In this document: positions 44,135 to 55,189 of the stretch, piece by piece
Layout: each line of letters opens with the position of its first letter
Numbering within the stretch: the stretch's first letter is position 1
NCBI RefSeq assembly: GCF_002776525.5
Contig: NC_045447.1
Span: forward strand, 21,164,965 to 21,228,964
Length of the DNA stretch: 64,000 nt
From: Piliocolobus tephrosceles
Lineage: Eukaryota; Chordata; Mammalia; Primates; Cercopithecidae
Direction: 5' to 3'
Position numbers and translations under genes: made by a program
The notes under the pieces: model-generated
What the model was told of the DNA's origin: nothing
Seen by the model: only the letters and a program-made list of their open reading frames with translations
Databases searched by the model: none

Positions 44135-45547
44135 GAAAAGAAAGAATGCTTACAGGCCGAAAGCTTTAACGAAAAAAAAAATAATAAAGAAAGAGAAGGA
44201 GATGGAGGGAGGGGAGAAGAGGGAAGAAAGGAGAGAGCATGGGAGAGAATAAAACAAAAGAAAGCATCATGGATGAGAGAAGTCAAACACTTTTCAGGAT
44301 CAGATGACACTGTTCACTGATGAGGCAGAATGTGTATGTATGAAAGAGATTTTCACTGAAGTAATAATTACCTGCCCAATAGGTTACAGATATGAATCTC
44401 TCTCATAATCTCCTATGACCAGGTGTTACTGCAAGTTCTGTGGATTTTATCTATCAGGGAAGGAAGGTGTCTTCCTGTAAGCATTTCAAATATTTATGTT
44501 ATTTTCTTGGCATTCCTATTACTTGGCTTGGAAGATGTTGAGAATTTCCTTTTCCTTGTCTCATGGAAGAAGAAGAGAAAACAACTTATCTAGAAAATTA
44601 CGTCTTTCACAATGGCGGCAAAAACTCAGGTTACTCTAATGTCTGTCATCCCCTTTACCTACCCTAGTCTTCTTATGCAGATTGAGGAATGAGGAAGAGG
44701 GATGCTAGTGTTCCTAACAGGAAGGTTGCTTGCCGGTTCCTTGCAAGATCTAGGGGTCAGACATGAAGGAGTGTGGCCCCAAAGTTGGCTATTCTTAGGT
44801 TTCTATTTAGAATATAAGCGACAGGATATTTTGTCTTTAGCTTTGGGACTTAGATACAATTTAGACTATACAAATACAAATGTCATCAAATATAGCAATA
44901 TTCAGTCCAGTTTGGAAAAATAGCATTGAAAATGACAGGAGGACATTTTCTGAGGGATATTGATGGTGGGAGCTATTTTACAGACACTCTAGTATAATTG
45001 TTAGCTTGGAGAGATTTTTAGATATCATAAAAGGACAGAGCACAGAGAAAAAAAGATAATCAGAAATTCTGGAAATAAACACATCAACCAAAAACAATAA
45101 TATGTTTAAAATATGAAGCTAACTAAAAAAATATATGAAGCCAACTAAAGCATGACATAATTTTGAGCTATTTTATGTTTTTTATTAGCAGAGTCTACAA
45201 TTTTACTGGTGTTGTGAACATCCCCCTTGGCCTGATGGTGGCCAATGCCATTAGAAGCAGTGTGAAGACAGAGTTGTAGTATTTTCTTTGGCTCTATATT
45301 AATTGTTTTCAAATTCAATTGTTAGAAGCAGCCTAGAAACACACCACAGAGGACTGAATTAGGGGACACTCTCAGGGTACAGGTTCAGCCCTTGCTCTAC
45401 TTTGGCTCTTAAACTTTGCCCCCTTATTACCTTGCTTGCTTGTCCTTAATCCCAGTCCTGTCCTAGCATTCCTAACCACTATGCAAGGCTGCATTATTTT
45501 ATCTTTCTATCATCACCATAGCAACGTGACCGGCATCATGTAGGTCC
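44135..45547. other. no supported gene; purine-rich patch at 44171-44247
   Basis: A run of A/G-rich sequence ('gagaaggagatggagggagg' type) follows the L1 tail. The rest is AT-rich with a 73-codon plus frame (44702-44923) of no recognised kind. Confidence 0.4.
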
Positions 45548-45712
45548 CTGCCACTCAAAGAGTGGTCCAAGGACCAGCAGTATGAGCTTCCTCTGTAATC
45601 TTTTATGAAATGCAGAATATTAGGTGCTACCCTAGACCTACTATAAAAGTATTTGCATTGTAACATAATCACTAGATAGACTATATGTTCATCAAAATTA
45701 CAAATCCCTGCC
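45548..45712. mobile_element. MER5A (hAT-Charlie) DNA transposon
   Basis: 'ccactcaaagagtggtccaa' and 'ggaccagcagtatgagcttc' then 'tatgaaatgcagaatattag' and 'gctaccctagacctact' follow MER5A in order. It is a non-autonomous relic without coding capacity. Confidence 0.8.
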
Positions 45713-45789
45713 CTAACTCAATTTTCTTCCTAATGAGGACCTACCTGCTCTTATACCTATTTAAACTAGTTGTTTGGATTTTTTGTGTT

Positions 45790-45836
45790 TTTTTTTTGTT
45801 GTTGTTGTTGTTGTTGTTGCTGCTGTTGTTGTTGTT
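45790..45836 (+). repeat. poly-T plus (TTG)n microsatellite
   Basis: Eight Ts, then about twelve GTT units with two GCT interruptions. The poly-Cys 60-codon frame through it is an artefact. Confidence 0.95.
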
Positions 45837-46479
45837 CTTATTGTCATTTTAAAGCTGTCACTATAAAATACAGAAAAACCTCAGAACAAGAACTGAAGAG
45901 AAAGAGTGATACAATAGTGACGATCACACAATTTGGAGTAGGACAGCGTTGACTTCAAGTTTTAGTTTCACCACTATATAGCTGGACACCTATTTACTTT
46001 TCCTTAACTTCAGTCTTCTCAAATGGGCACATTAGTCAGTTCAGGCTTGGCTACACTGTGTAACATACAGACTTCAAATTTCATAATTCACGTCTATATG
46101 TCTGTGTATGGCTATGATTCTCCTCTGTATTGTCTTTGCTTTGACAAAACTAGGCTGATTGGGCAGACTCAATCTCAGACTTCGTTAGTCTAATAGCAAA
46201 GAAAAATCAGATATGACAAAGCTCACTCAAAATCTTGAAGCTTCTATTCAACAGTGACATCTGTCACTGCCACTCACCTTCTGCATCGCCTAGTCAGCCT
46301 TCAGTGATCAAGAAGCATACTCCTCTCTCAGGGAGAGCCACTGCAGAGAGGGAAACAGGGGTGTTAGGCAAAATAGTAATCAACAATGGAAAGAATAACA
46401 ACACTATCTCCCTCTCATATTAGTTTGAGAACTGAATGCCTTAAGACACAAGAAGTCCTTCATCCTTTATTCCATAGCT
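45837..46479. other. no gene; unclassified repeat-like text at 46020-46400
   Basis: The segment 46020-46400 has the feel of an old interspersed repeat ('gcttggctacactgtgtaac' and similar) but I cannot assign it. No open frame of interest. Confidence 0.35.
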
Positions 46480-46625
46480 GGGTAGCTATTGCACCCTTCT
46501 GAACTTCAGTTTCCTTATCTGGAAAATGAGAATAAGAAATACCAGCACATAATAAAGCTTTAAAAGGCATGCCTGTGTGGCACATAGTAGGTATTTAGCA
46601 AAAAGAGACTATGAAAATAGCAGAA
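46480..46625 (+). mobile_element. MIR SINE
   Basis: 'gaacttcagtttccttatct' and 'ggaaaatgagaataagaaat' then 'gtgtggcacatagtaggtat'. A clear MIR 3' half. Confidence 0.75.
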
Positions 46626-47244
46626 ATAATTATCATCTTTTTTGCTTTCAGAGGTAGAAAATGCCTAATTTTCATAAAAAATTTTGAGTTAGAGATGCTG
46701 GGCGAGACATCAAAAAACTGAGAGTTGCTGCATTGTCTCTTTCCTCTGGGTTTGCATCCTTCTTTGCAATAGCTTGTCAGGAAGCCTGCTATCCTTTGGA
46801 AGCCCAGGATGGAAGAGAGTGTGTGTTTGCAGAGATAACATGGAGCGAGTTCAGGGGTTACTAATTGGGTTTCTGCTTACCTTTCATATTCATTCAGAAT
46901 CCCAACCAGAACAGGTGTTATAGCAGCCTCCCTCCATCTTTCTCGATCCTTTCTCCCATCTGCTGACAGCACACATGTCTCTTCCAAAGTCACTTCCCCA
47001 CTTTAATTGTAAGTCTAATCAGAAACTGATGTGGCTGCAAAACTGGGGAGAGACAAACATGTCACCTATGAAGATATTTTGAGACTGGATTTGATAGTAC
47101 AATAAAAGTCCATACGAGGAGTGTTTAACTCTCTCCAGGAAGTGGAGTCTGACAGCCCTGACCCCCTACGTGGTCCACATACTTACCCCTTACAGTCTGA
47201 TACTGGTTCAGGGGATTTAGAAAATGATGCCCAATTGCAAAGTT
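46626..47244. other. no gene or clear repeat recognised
   Basis: GC-balanced unique-looking sequence without open frames above 60 codons. Confidence 0.4.
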
Positions 47245-47430
47245 TTTTAGAGTCTAAGAATTGCTTCCATGCAGTGCAGTCCATTTAATCCTTCCCAGAA
47301 CCCTAAGGAAATGAATGTAGCCATCATAGTTCTATTTTACAGATGAGGACAGAAAGAGTCAGCAAGGTAATGTGACACGCTCTCAGGGGCACAATTAGAA
47401 AATGGTGAAGGCAGGGGGAAAGCCCATATC
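47245..47430 (-). mobile_element. MIR SINE
   Basis: Antisense MIR: 'tttaatccttcccagaaccc', 'attttacagatgaggacaga' and 'ggtaatgtgacacgctctca'. Confidence 0.75.
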
Positions 47431-47639
47431 TTCTACTCCCTTGTCCTTCACGTGGTGCACACATTCTCTACACCATTTTTCCTTCAGAATCCCATTAGTC
47501 TTTGGTGCAGAGTTAAAGTAGAGTTTCTGGAGCCATAAACCTGAGAGAACAGACTCTAGATAGCACTCACCCCCGTAAGTCAACCCCACTACCCTCATGC
47601 TCCATTTGATGAGGATTTTCATTTTCCCATCACCTCTGT

Positions 47640-48250
47640 CACTACTGCCATTTGGCCTCCTGGCTTCCAGCCTTGACTATCCTTATCCACAGGCAACCAG
47701 AGGAAACTCTTGAGTGCAACTCTTACCATGTCAATTTCTTCTCTGTTCCTGCAAAATGTTGCTTTAGAAAAAGGTACTCTGTGATATGACCTATAGTGCT
47801 TGTTATTTCCTGCTCTCCTTTCTAACTGTGACCCTCTCCATTACACCATTCTCACTTTTGCACTTAAGCCAGATTGAACTGCTTGAAGAATCTGGATTAA
47901 ATCAAGTTTCTTCTCTTTCGCATCTTGCAAATGCTATTCCCTCTGCTATATGGTCCTCCCTTCACTTCTCTTCCTGTTCAATCAGGAGTCACCTATAGAT
48001 ACTCTGCAAAGGTGGTACCTAGAAGTGTCCATGATGTGCTCCTCATCAGGGAGGGAAAATAACCTGAAAGCACTCGATGTCTGCTGCAACTCAGTACTTC
48101 CTGTTGCACTAGCAATGTTCCTCTGCAGGCCCTCTTTCCCTACCCTTAGCAGACACACTAGACTGGAAGATCCTTGAAGGCAGGAACTTTTCTTATCTAT
48201 TTCTATACTCATAGTTTCTAGTGCAACACTGAGTAAAGCCCTGTATCAGT
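47640..48250 (+). mobile_element. L2 LINE 3' region
   Basis: A long plus-strand L2 run: 'atgtcaatttcttctctgtt', 'cacttttgcacttaagccag', 'tgctattccctctgctatat' and 'cactagactggaagatcctt', ending at 'gtgcaacactgagtaaagcc'. Overlapping frames at 47786-48212 on both strands are decayed L2 and not genes. Confidence 0.7.
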
Positions 48251-48269
48251 CAATCTGTTAAAACTAAAA

Positions 48270-48790
48270 ATTCTTATCATGAAAGATTCTTCTACTTACT
48301 CCAGATCACAGAAATGTAGAGTGTGAAGCTATCTCAGTCTTTATGTAATTCCCCTGCTTCAAATCATCCAAATTGCCTTGAACTTAAGGCTTAAGAAGAC
48401 TTATGCACAATCCAACCTTTCATCTTTATCTTCCTCTCTCTTCCTTTATCTATCACATCATCTATCTGAATAAGGGGCACACATACCCTGTGAATATCTT
48501 GAGTACTTTTTCTCCTGCTTGTTCACTGCTTCATTTCTAGAACCTAGAAGAGTGTCTTTCAACTCTGGCTGCATGTTATCATTGCCTAGGAGGCTTTTAA
48601 AACATACTGATGCCAGAGGCCTACCCTATGCCAATTAAATAGAATTACTTGGGTGGGCCAAAGATCAGTATTTCTTAAAAAGTACACTAGGTTATTTTAA
48701 TATGCAGCCAGGATTGATAAACACTGGAACAAAATAATGCCTGGCACAGAATGGGTATTTAAAAGCATTTGCTCAAAGAATGAATGCATA
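48270..48790 (+). mobile_element. second L2 LINE 3' region, split by MER5A
   Basis: L2 text runs to 'catttctagaacctagaa' (48549), is interrupted by MER5A, and resumes at 'taatgcctggcacagaatgg' (48736), ending in 'aaagaatgaatgcataaata'. Joining the sides restores the order of the L2 3' end. Confidence 0.7.
48550..48726. mobile_element. MER5A (hAT-Charlie) inside L2
   Basis: Begins 'gagtgtctttcaactctggc' and ends 'ggattgataaacactg', with 'tattttaatatgcagccagg' between. These correspond to the paired MER5A termini (cagtg...cactg). The 8-base target duplication is no longer clear. Confidence 0.75.
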
Positions 48791-49024
48791 AATACATAAA
48801 CGTCCTGTGTTAAGATGTAGTTACTAATGCGCATTCATTATCAGACCTAAGCCCAAAGCACACGTGCATATACTGGCTGGGAGCTGCTTGAGGGTGAACA
48901 AGCTGCATTACATATTTTTGCTTCTTCAGTTCTAACTTATAATAGAAGCTCAATGTTTATTAAATGAATTTGCTGTTATGTATACCCAGGACAAGAAGCA
49001 GGAAGATCTACTGGACAGATGAAG

Positions 49025-49260
49025 AAGAGTGATGTAAAAGAGGATGCATGGAAAGAGGACACTTTGGAGTCAGATGGATCTGATTTTGAATTCCAACTTT
49101 ATTACCTACCAACTCTGTGAACTCTAAGCAAGTTTCCTAATTTGTAAATGGGGGTAGATTACCCCTCTCAGCATGATTGTGCATCTTAAATGGAAAAAAC
49201 AGCATGAAAGTATTTATCCCAGTACCTCATACATTAAAGATACTTAGATAATATCTCTTC
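49025..49260 (+). mobile_element. MIR SINE, nearly complete
   Basis: 'ggacactttggagtcagatg', 'ttttgaattccaactttatt', 'aatttgtaaatgggggtaga' and 'ttatcccagtacctcataca' in MIR order. Confidence 0.8.
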
Positions 49261-49344
49261 CCTTCTCCTTTCTTTATCTTCCCTTTGACACAAGTCTAGC
49301 TAGGCTGATTATGTTGAACCTTTGAGAGATGATCAGAGAAAAAT

Positions 49345-49440
49345 GGAGAGAGAGAGAGAGAAAGCGAGACAGAGAGACAGGGAGAAAAAGAGAGAGGGAG
49401 AGAGAGAACGAGGGAGAGGGAGATAGAGAAAAAGACAGAC
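49345..49440 (+). repeat. GA-rich simple repeat
   Basis: About 95 bases of (GA)n/(GGA)n with scattered C and T interruptions, strongly purine-biased on the plus strand. Confidence 0.9.
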
Positions 49441-50574
49441 GAGGGCAGTGGGCAAAGATAGAAGTGAGTCAGAGGAAAATCTGATGGTGGTTATAGAATA
49501 ATGAAATAGCTGTTATTGACCATAGCCAAAACAGCCCAGTCTTCAAGCCTCACACTAGGCATTCTTTTTTCCTCTGCCCAATCCAGACCTGCAACACAGC
49601 CATCAATCACTGTTCTTCATAAGCAACAGACAGTAAGTGCCATGAGCACTAGTAACAATCTTTATCACCAGGTAAGCAGTTCCACATAGGGGTTGCTTGG
49701 GCCAAGCTCCTAACCATTTGGAAGAACTCCCAACTCTACTCCTGATGCCTTCTGTCCTAGTCTTTCTTGGAATAAGGGGTGTGAAAACAACGCTGGCCAG
49801 GGAATGTAAAGCAGCTGGCTTCTAGTTCACCTTTTATGTGGTCACAAATGTATTCACCTATACGGAGGCAGGGACTCAATGAGATTGTCACTTGATGTCC
49901 CTTCCAGTGTTTCATAGATCTGGGGCTAATTGGAAGTGCTTTTTATCTCATTTAAGCAATTAGTGATACATTTGACCAAACACAGTACATCTAAGGAGAT
50001 TTTACTTTATCTCATCTTTGGTGATGCTGAGACAAATTATTTTTTTGTAATGGGTTGAGCTACAAATTTGAGGTGGAAATAATATCTTTTTAATTGTTCT
50101 AATGATTTACACTAGTTCCCAGTTGCCTTAATAACATGAATTGTAATTTTTGAGACTTCCTTCTTCTGATTTGTTCAAAACCAACAAGACTCAAGTGTCC
50201 CAAAAAGAAAAGTTAGTCCGAGGTATTATATAAATCTGAAACTCTTCCAAGGGGTTATTTGTTACTAACTTCATCCTTAGAGGGCTGTGAGCATTTTTCT
50301 TTGAAATCCTGGAAGCAATTTCTCTGTCTCTCTTATTCATCTACCTTATTTTTCTCCCTTTTAAAAATCTTTCCTTAAAAATGCTATGTTAAAATTTCCC
50401 AACCTTTACCAAACTTGAAGCTAGGCAGAGCCAAGAAAATACCATAGGTTGACGAATTAGATAAGCTAAACTCTTATTCTTAGGGAGAAAGTCCTTTATC
50501 TCCTATGTGTCTTTCTTTGAGTTTCTCTTTGGACGTGGCTTTTCTCATCACAAAGGTGATGCATTGGTATAGGC
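49441..50574. other. no gene or clear repeat recognised
   Basis: 1.1 kb of unique-looking sequence without open frames above 60 codons. Parts may be noncoding conserved DNA, but nothing specific is visible. Confidence 0.4.
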
Positions 50575-50587
50575 AAAAGTAGTCAAT

Positions 50588-50907
50588 CGGCCAGGCACGG
50601 TGGCTCACGTCTGTAATCCCAGCACTTTGGGAGGCCAAAACGGGCGGATCATGAGGTCAGGAAATCAAGACCATCCTGGCTAACACGGTGAAACCCCGTC
50701 TCCACTAAAAATACAAAAAAAAAAAAAAGAAAAAAAAAAATTAGCCAGGCGTGGTGGTGGGTGCCTGTAGTCCCAGCTACTTGGGAGGCTGAGGGAGGAG
50801 AATGGTGTGAACCTAGGAGGTGGAACTTGCCGTGAGCCAAGATTGCACCACTGCACTCCAGCCTGGGCGACAGAGAGAGACTCTGTCTCAAAAAAAAAAA
50901 AAAAAAA
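50588..50907 (+). mobile_element. AluY SINE
   Basis: A full-length Alu ('gccaggcacggtggctcacg' start) with an unusually long A-rich middle linker (50715-50740) and an A tail. It is flanked by 'aaaagtagtcaa' at 50575-50586 and 50908-50919. It lacks the monkey-specific bases of the other young copies, so it is an older AluY. Minus frames of about 80 codons are Alu antisense. Confidence 0.95.
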
Positions 50908-50919
50908 AAAAGTAGTCAA

Positions 50920-51269
50920 CCACGTGACCCACTTTAGCTCACTATGTAATCATTCTGGAATTTTGAATAAAGAATACCTATAAAAGTACTTTGTTCCTTC
51001 TCTGCTTGTCCCCTGTGAAAATATTCTTTTCTTAGTGCTCTCATGGGCACTGGCTGGGTCAAGAGAGAATTTCAACATTCAAGAATCCTGGGTTGCATCA
51101 ATTGCCACTATTCCCACTATAATTTAAAGATACTGAAGACTAGAAAGTGTACGTATGCACAAATGACAAGGATTTAGAAATCCAGTTGGTATCCAAATAT
51201 GTTTCCAAAGAATGTATTCTGCCCCACCAAAGAAATACTCTACAAATCTTTGGTTTTTTTTTTTCATTG
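50920..51269. other. no gene recognised
   Basis: The 107-codon minus frame at 51124-51447 extends into L2 text and has no recognised domain. Confidence 0.4.
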
Positions 51270-52090
51270 CAACCTGCTCTCTCTTACACTTGCTAAAGCA
51301 TGCGTAACCCCCTCCTCCCAATCTCTGTTTCCTGCTTCTTTCTCTAGACTCATCTCCCAACATGCTTCCCTTGCCCAGACCACCCCAGCCACACATCCTC
51401 TCTAGTCCACAAGCACTCCAAGCTCTTTCCCACAATGAGGACCTCAAGGCATGCTTTACCCACTGTGGTGGAATATTTTAATGCTACTTTCCCTCCCCAC
51501 ACCCGAACATCTACTCCAAATAAACACAAATTTTTGTCTGGAACCTTTGCTCCATAAGGACTAAGATTTTTCTCTGTTTTGTTGATATCGTTTGCACGTT
51601 TGTCCCTTCTGAATCTCATGCTGAAGTGTGATTCCCAATGTTGGAGGTGGAGCTTGGTGGGAGGTGATTGGATCGTGGGGGTGAATCCCTCATGAATGCT
51701 TTTGCACCATCCCTTTTGTGATAGGTCAGTTCTTGCTCCATTAGTCCATGTGAGATCTAGTTGTTTAAAAATGTGTGGCACCTCTTCTCTCTTTTCTCTT
51801 GCTCCTGCTCTCACCATGTGATGTGCCTACTGCCTCATTACCTTCCACCATGATTGGAAGCTTCCTAAGGCTTTGCCAGAAGCAGAGGTCAACACCATGC
51901 TTCCTGTACAGCTACAGAACCATGAGCCAATTAAGTTTCTTTTCTTTATAAATTATCCAGCCTTAGGTATTTCCTTATAGCAATGCAAAAAGGACCTAAT
52001 ACATTTGTTATTGCTATATCTCTGGTGTTTAGAAGAGTTTCTGGCACACAGTAGGTATTTAACACATATGTATTAAATGGATGAATGCTA
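51270..52090 (+). mobile_element. L2 LINE 3' region, split by an MST-type LTR
   Basis: The first part (to 51592) ends 'aggactaagatttttctctg' and 'ttttgt'. The second part (from 52004) continues 'tttgttattgctatatctct', 'gtttctggcacacagtaggt' and 'tattaaatggatgaatgc'. Removing the LTR and one 'tttgt' restores a standard L2 3' end. Confidence 0.8.
51593..52003 (+). mobile_element. MST/THE1-type LTR (ERVL-MaLR), solo
   Basis: Starts 'tgatatcgtttgcacgtttg', has 'ggtgggaggtgattggatcg', 'tctcaccatgtgatgtgcc' and 'gaaccatgagccaattaag', and ends 'aaaaaggacctaataca'. A perfect 5-base duplication 'tttgt' lies at 51588-51592 and 52004-52008. The 155-codon minus frame 51350-51817 spanning L2 and LTR is chance. 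Confidence 0.93.
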
Positions 52091-52889
52091 GCACATTTTT
52101 TTTTTTTTTTCTATTTAGGAAATAAGGCAATTTGGCAATTGCACAGAATTTTAAAACGCATAAATACATTAAGACCAAGCAGAGGCAGCTGGGAAAAGGA
52201 AGACAAGCAGACAAGCTCGGAGGTCATCTGTTCAGCCAGAAGGCCATTGTTGGGAGTGGAAGCTCGTCCCTACCACCTGGCACCAGTCAGAACATCAAGA
52301 CTTCTTTTCAAAGGCAGCAAATTCATTTGCAAATGAAAATAAATAAAACTTTATTGAAATATTAAATTGCAAATGGAAATGGCTGGTTGGGGCCCTTTGC
52401 AGAAACTATGCAAAAGGCTTTCATTTGCTTATTTTTATACGCAAGTAAAAAGGATACTTTATTTTCGTAATTTATTTATTTAGGGACACTTAGCAGAGCT
52501 CAGAGGTTTGCATGCATCTTGGCAGTCTGATTCATCCAATTTTCTAACCAGCTGAAAGGATAATGTGGTTTCATTAAGCACCAAGATTCTTCTAGTGTAG
52601 GAAGTGACTGACTCCTTAACTTTGATCCCTGTTGATTCTACAGGTTGATAAATGTCACAGTCAATTATTAAAACAGGGTCTCCTTTATACCATTGGATTG
52701 AGTATATTGGTACCGTAGTAACAGAAAAATGCACACTCTTTACTTTCTGCTCTCCATTTCATCTCATCTTACTTTCAAATTGACTAGCTTTTCTCACCAA
52801 ATCAGGAAATTTATCATTAAAAATGGGGTTTGAACCATAACATTGGGTATTATGGTGACAGTGCTGGTTATTCGTATGAGCTGTAGCCA
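52091..52889. promoter_or_regulatory. repeat-poor block with octamer-like motifs
   Basis: No recognised repeat. A 16-base perfect palindrome 'ttcatttgcaaatgaa' (52322-52337) contains an octamer-like ATTTGCAAAT. Further 'attgcaaat', 'tatgcaaaa' and 'catttgctt' words follow within about 110 bases. This resembles a POU-factor enhancer cluster, by inference only. An 84-codon minus frame (52480-52734) has no assured identity. Confidence 0.35.
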
Positions 52890-53090
52890 GTTATTGTACT
52901 AGCTAAGATGATTATCCCTGGAGTCAGAAGGACCTGATTTTAAATTCCAGTTCTGCCTCTTGCTTGCCACAGGGCTTTGGGCACATAACCCAAACCAAAT
53001 CTCAGCTTCCTCATTGGTAAATAGCGATAACACTGAGAAGATGTATACAGTGTGAGAGGTTGGCACGTAGTTAACTCCACATTGCTGGTA
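52890..53090 (+). mobile_element. MIR SINE
   Basis: 'ccctggagtcagaaggacct', 'aaattccagttctgcctctt' and 'ctcagcttcctcattggtaa' in MIR order. Confidence 0.8.
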
Positions 53091-53109
53091 GCAGTAAAGA
53101 GTAACGGTA

Positions 53110-53300
53110 GAAGCAACATAAGTGACATACCGGAAGGAGTAAAATTTTGAAGTTCAGACAGACTCTGTTTATACCTGGAATCAAGATGCTTCATGATTTT
53201 GGACAAGTCATTTGATCTTGCTAAACTTCAATTTTTCTCATCTATAAAATATTGACAATAATATCTAACTTTACAATGTTGCTTTTGAGATTAGCTTTGG
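53110..53300 (+). mobile_element. MIR SINE, second copy
   Basis: 'ttggacaagtcatttgatct', 'cttcaatttttctcatctat' and 'aaaatattgacaataatatc'. A separate copy in the same orientation as the one just upstream. Confidence 0.75.
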
Positions 53301-53389
53301 TGCTTGTCAAGTTTCCTACCTACAGTCCGACTTACAGAAGCTACTAAAACTAAAGGGAGTTGTTGTTATCATCATAGTTACCATTATGA

Positions 53390-53460
53390 TCTTGCTTCCT
53401 CATTACTCTCTGTGTGCCTTAGTTTCCTTCTTGATAAAATATAACGGTGATGAAAACCCT
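53390..53460 (+). mobile_element. short MIR fragment
   Basis: 'gtgccttagtttccttcttg' and 'ataaaatataacggtgatga' resemble the MIR mid-region. Confidence 0.5.
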
Positions 53461-54169
53461 GTTCCAGTGCTGCAATTTGTCTGCTCCATGATTCATCCAT
53501 CCCAGATGTAACTTCACTGCTGAGAGCACTGGCCTTCAGCCCAGACTCTCTGCTCCTATTTTACCCTCTTCCCCTGTGCTCTCATTAACTACTACTCTTT
53601 ACAATTAAATGGTGCAATGAATGTCGAGTACCTGGCTTGAAAGAATTCTAGCTTACCACACTGAGTATAAATTTCCACCAACAGCCTTTCCGGTTGGATC
53701 ATAATTCAGAGGCCATTAATCACCTACCTGGTCTTCAGGACTCAGCAGAGGCAGAGGAGTTAATAAAGACTTCTTTGAGGAAAGAACAAAACCTTACAGC
53801 CAGTATTGGAAGATCTTTTGATGGTCATTGAGTGGGCTGCCAATTGTTGGAGAAAGCCCTGGGTAATTAGAGTCCTTAGGGATAGATACAGCACAGGGTC
53901 TTCTTGATGTAGCAGTAGTTACTGTCTTATATAAACACATAGACAGTTTCTGTCTATATGGTCTAAATTAAAAGCCGTTTGGCAAGAATATCCTCCTCTA
54001 GCCACAAATTTTCCTGCGCCTGCCTGTTACAACAACTACAATTCTACTGATAGAGATTAGTCCCTCTGAATCATTATTAGTAACTCTAATTATGATGGTT
54101 ACATTAATGCCACATCACATTTTAAATCACTTTGTAAACTTCTTTTCAGTTTGTCATATTTAACTGTCA
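53461..54169. other. no gene or clear repeat recognised
   Basis: Unique-looking sequence with no notable open frame. Confidence 0.4.
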
Positions 54170-54300
54170 AATCAGGTTAACAGGAGATACTTTCTTTTTT
54201 TCACTTTGTAAAGGAAGAAACTGAGGCACTAAATGTTTATGCGGATTTTCCATGATCTCTAAGCCACTAAATGTAAGATCCGAGATTCCAAGCCACACTT
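54170..54300 (-). mobile_element. MIR SINE fragment
   Basis: 'gtaaaggaagaaactgaggc' is the antisense MIR hallmark. 'gatccgagattccaagccac' corresponds to 'gccgggattcgaacccag'. Confidence 0.65.
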
Positions 54301-54328
54301 CTGGACAGCACATCCATGGCTTTTCCTA

Positions 54329-54380
54329 TATGCACCATATTGTTTAGACTCAAATATGCACCATATTGTTTAGACTCAAA
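54329..54380 (+). repeat. perfect 26-base tandem duplication
   Basis: Two identical 26-base units, 54329-54354 and 54355-54380, each beginning 'tatgcaccatattgttta'. Confidence 0.97.
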
Positions 54381-54589
54381 AATGATTTTCAGGTCTAAGT
54401 GCAGTTAAGCACTGGTAATATCAATCTAGGAAGATGGGAGGAGAGTGTGTAAAAGAACACAGAATAGATGGTGATCTCTCAGAAATAAATTAGCTCTAGC
54501 TTTGTCTGCACACAGAGAAAGATCATAAATGCCTCTGGTGCCATGTTTCATTGATTGTCTCCTGAGCAAAAACATGGTAAACTGGAAAG

Positions 54590-54780
54590 GGAACAGGTCT
54601 TGGCTTCAACAGATTTGGCTTTGCTTCTCAACTCTTTTTCTTAAGACATGGAATTTCAGTTTTCTCAATAAGAGAATAGTGTATAATACCAACCTAGCCT
54701 CTTGGTGATGAGACTTAACTGAAATAACTAATGTGAAGTGACTGGTAAATAGTCATTGCTCAACTAACGATAGATATCAT
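54590..54780 (+). mobile_element. MIR SINE
   Basis: 'catggaatttcagttttctc', 'tggtgatgagacttaactga' and 'gactggtaaatagtcattgc' follow the MIR 3' half. Confidence 0.65.
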
Positions 54781-55189
54781 TTGTTTTGCTAGACTCTGCT
54801 CTATGATTATTATAGTTTCCCACAATTATATTAATAAGGACAACTGTAGTTTAAGTAACAGAAACTTAACTTAAATGGGATTAAGTAAATAACTTTTTTT
54901 TTTTTTTTTTTGCCTGACAAAACTAAAACTTCTGAGTACCACTAGATTCTCATGTACATCTGATATTATCTTTAGGACAGGAAATAATTCATGTGTTGTA
55001 ACAAAGAGTCGCCAAATATTCCAAATATCTGAGATAGTTCCATGCCTCTCATGTCTCAGTTGCAATAAAGAACCCACAAATATCTAACATTCAAAGAATT
55101 GCTTTTTGGTTTATGATACATATTGGTGATAGTTTAAATTATTGTTCAACAAATATTTCACTTCCCTTTTCCTCCCACTGTGATTGAGT
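54781..55189. other. no gene; T18 run at 54894-54911
   Basis: An AT-rich interval. The T run has no recognised retroelement body attached. Confidence 0.45.

Noticed and set aside
49345..49440. Possible triplex-forming pure purine tract
   Set aside because: It is strongly purine-biased but interrupted by several C and T bases, so I keep it only as a simple repeat.
51350..51817. 155-codon minus-strand frame
   Set aside because: It spans an L2 end and an MST-type LTR in an orientation unrelated to either element and has no domain.
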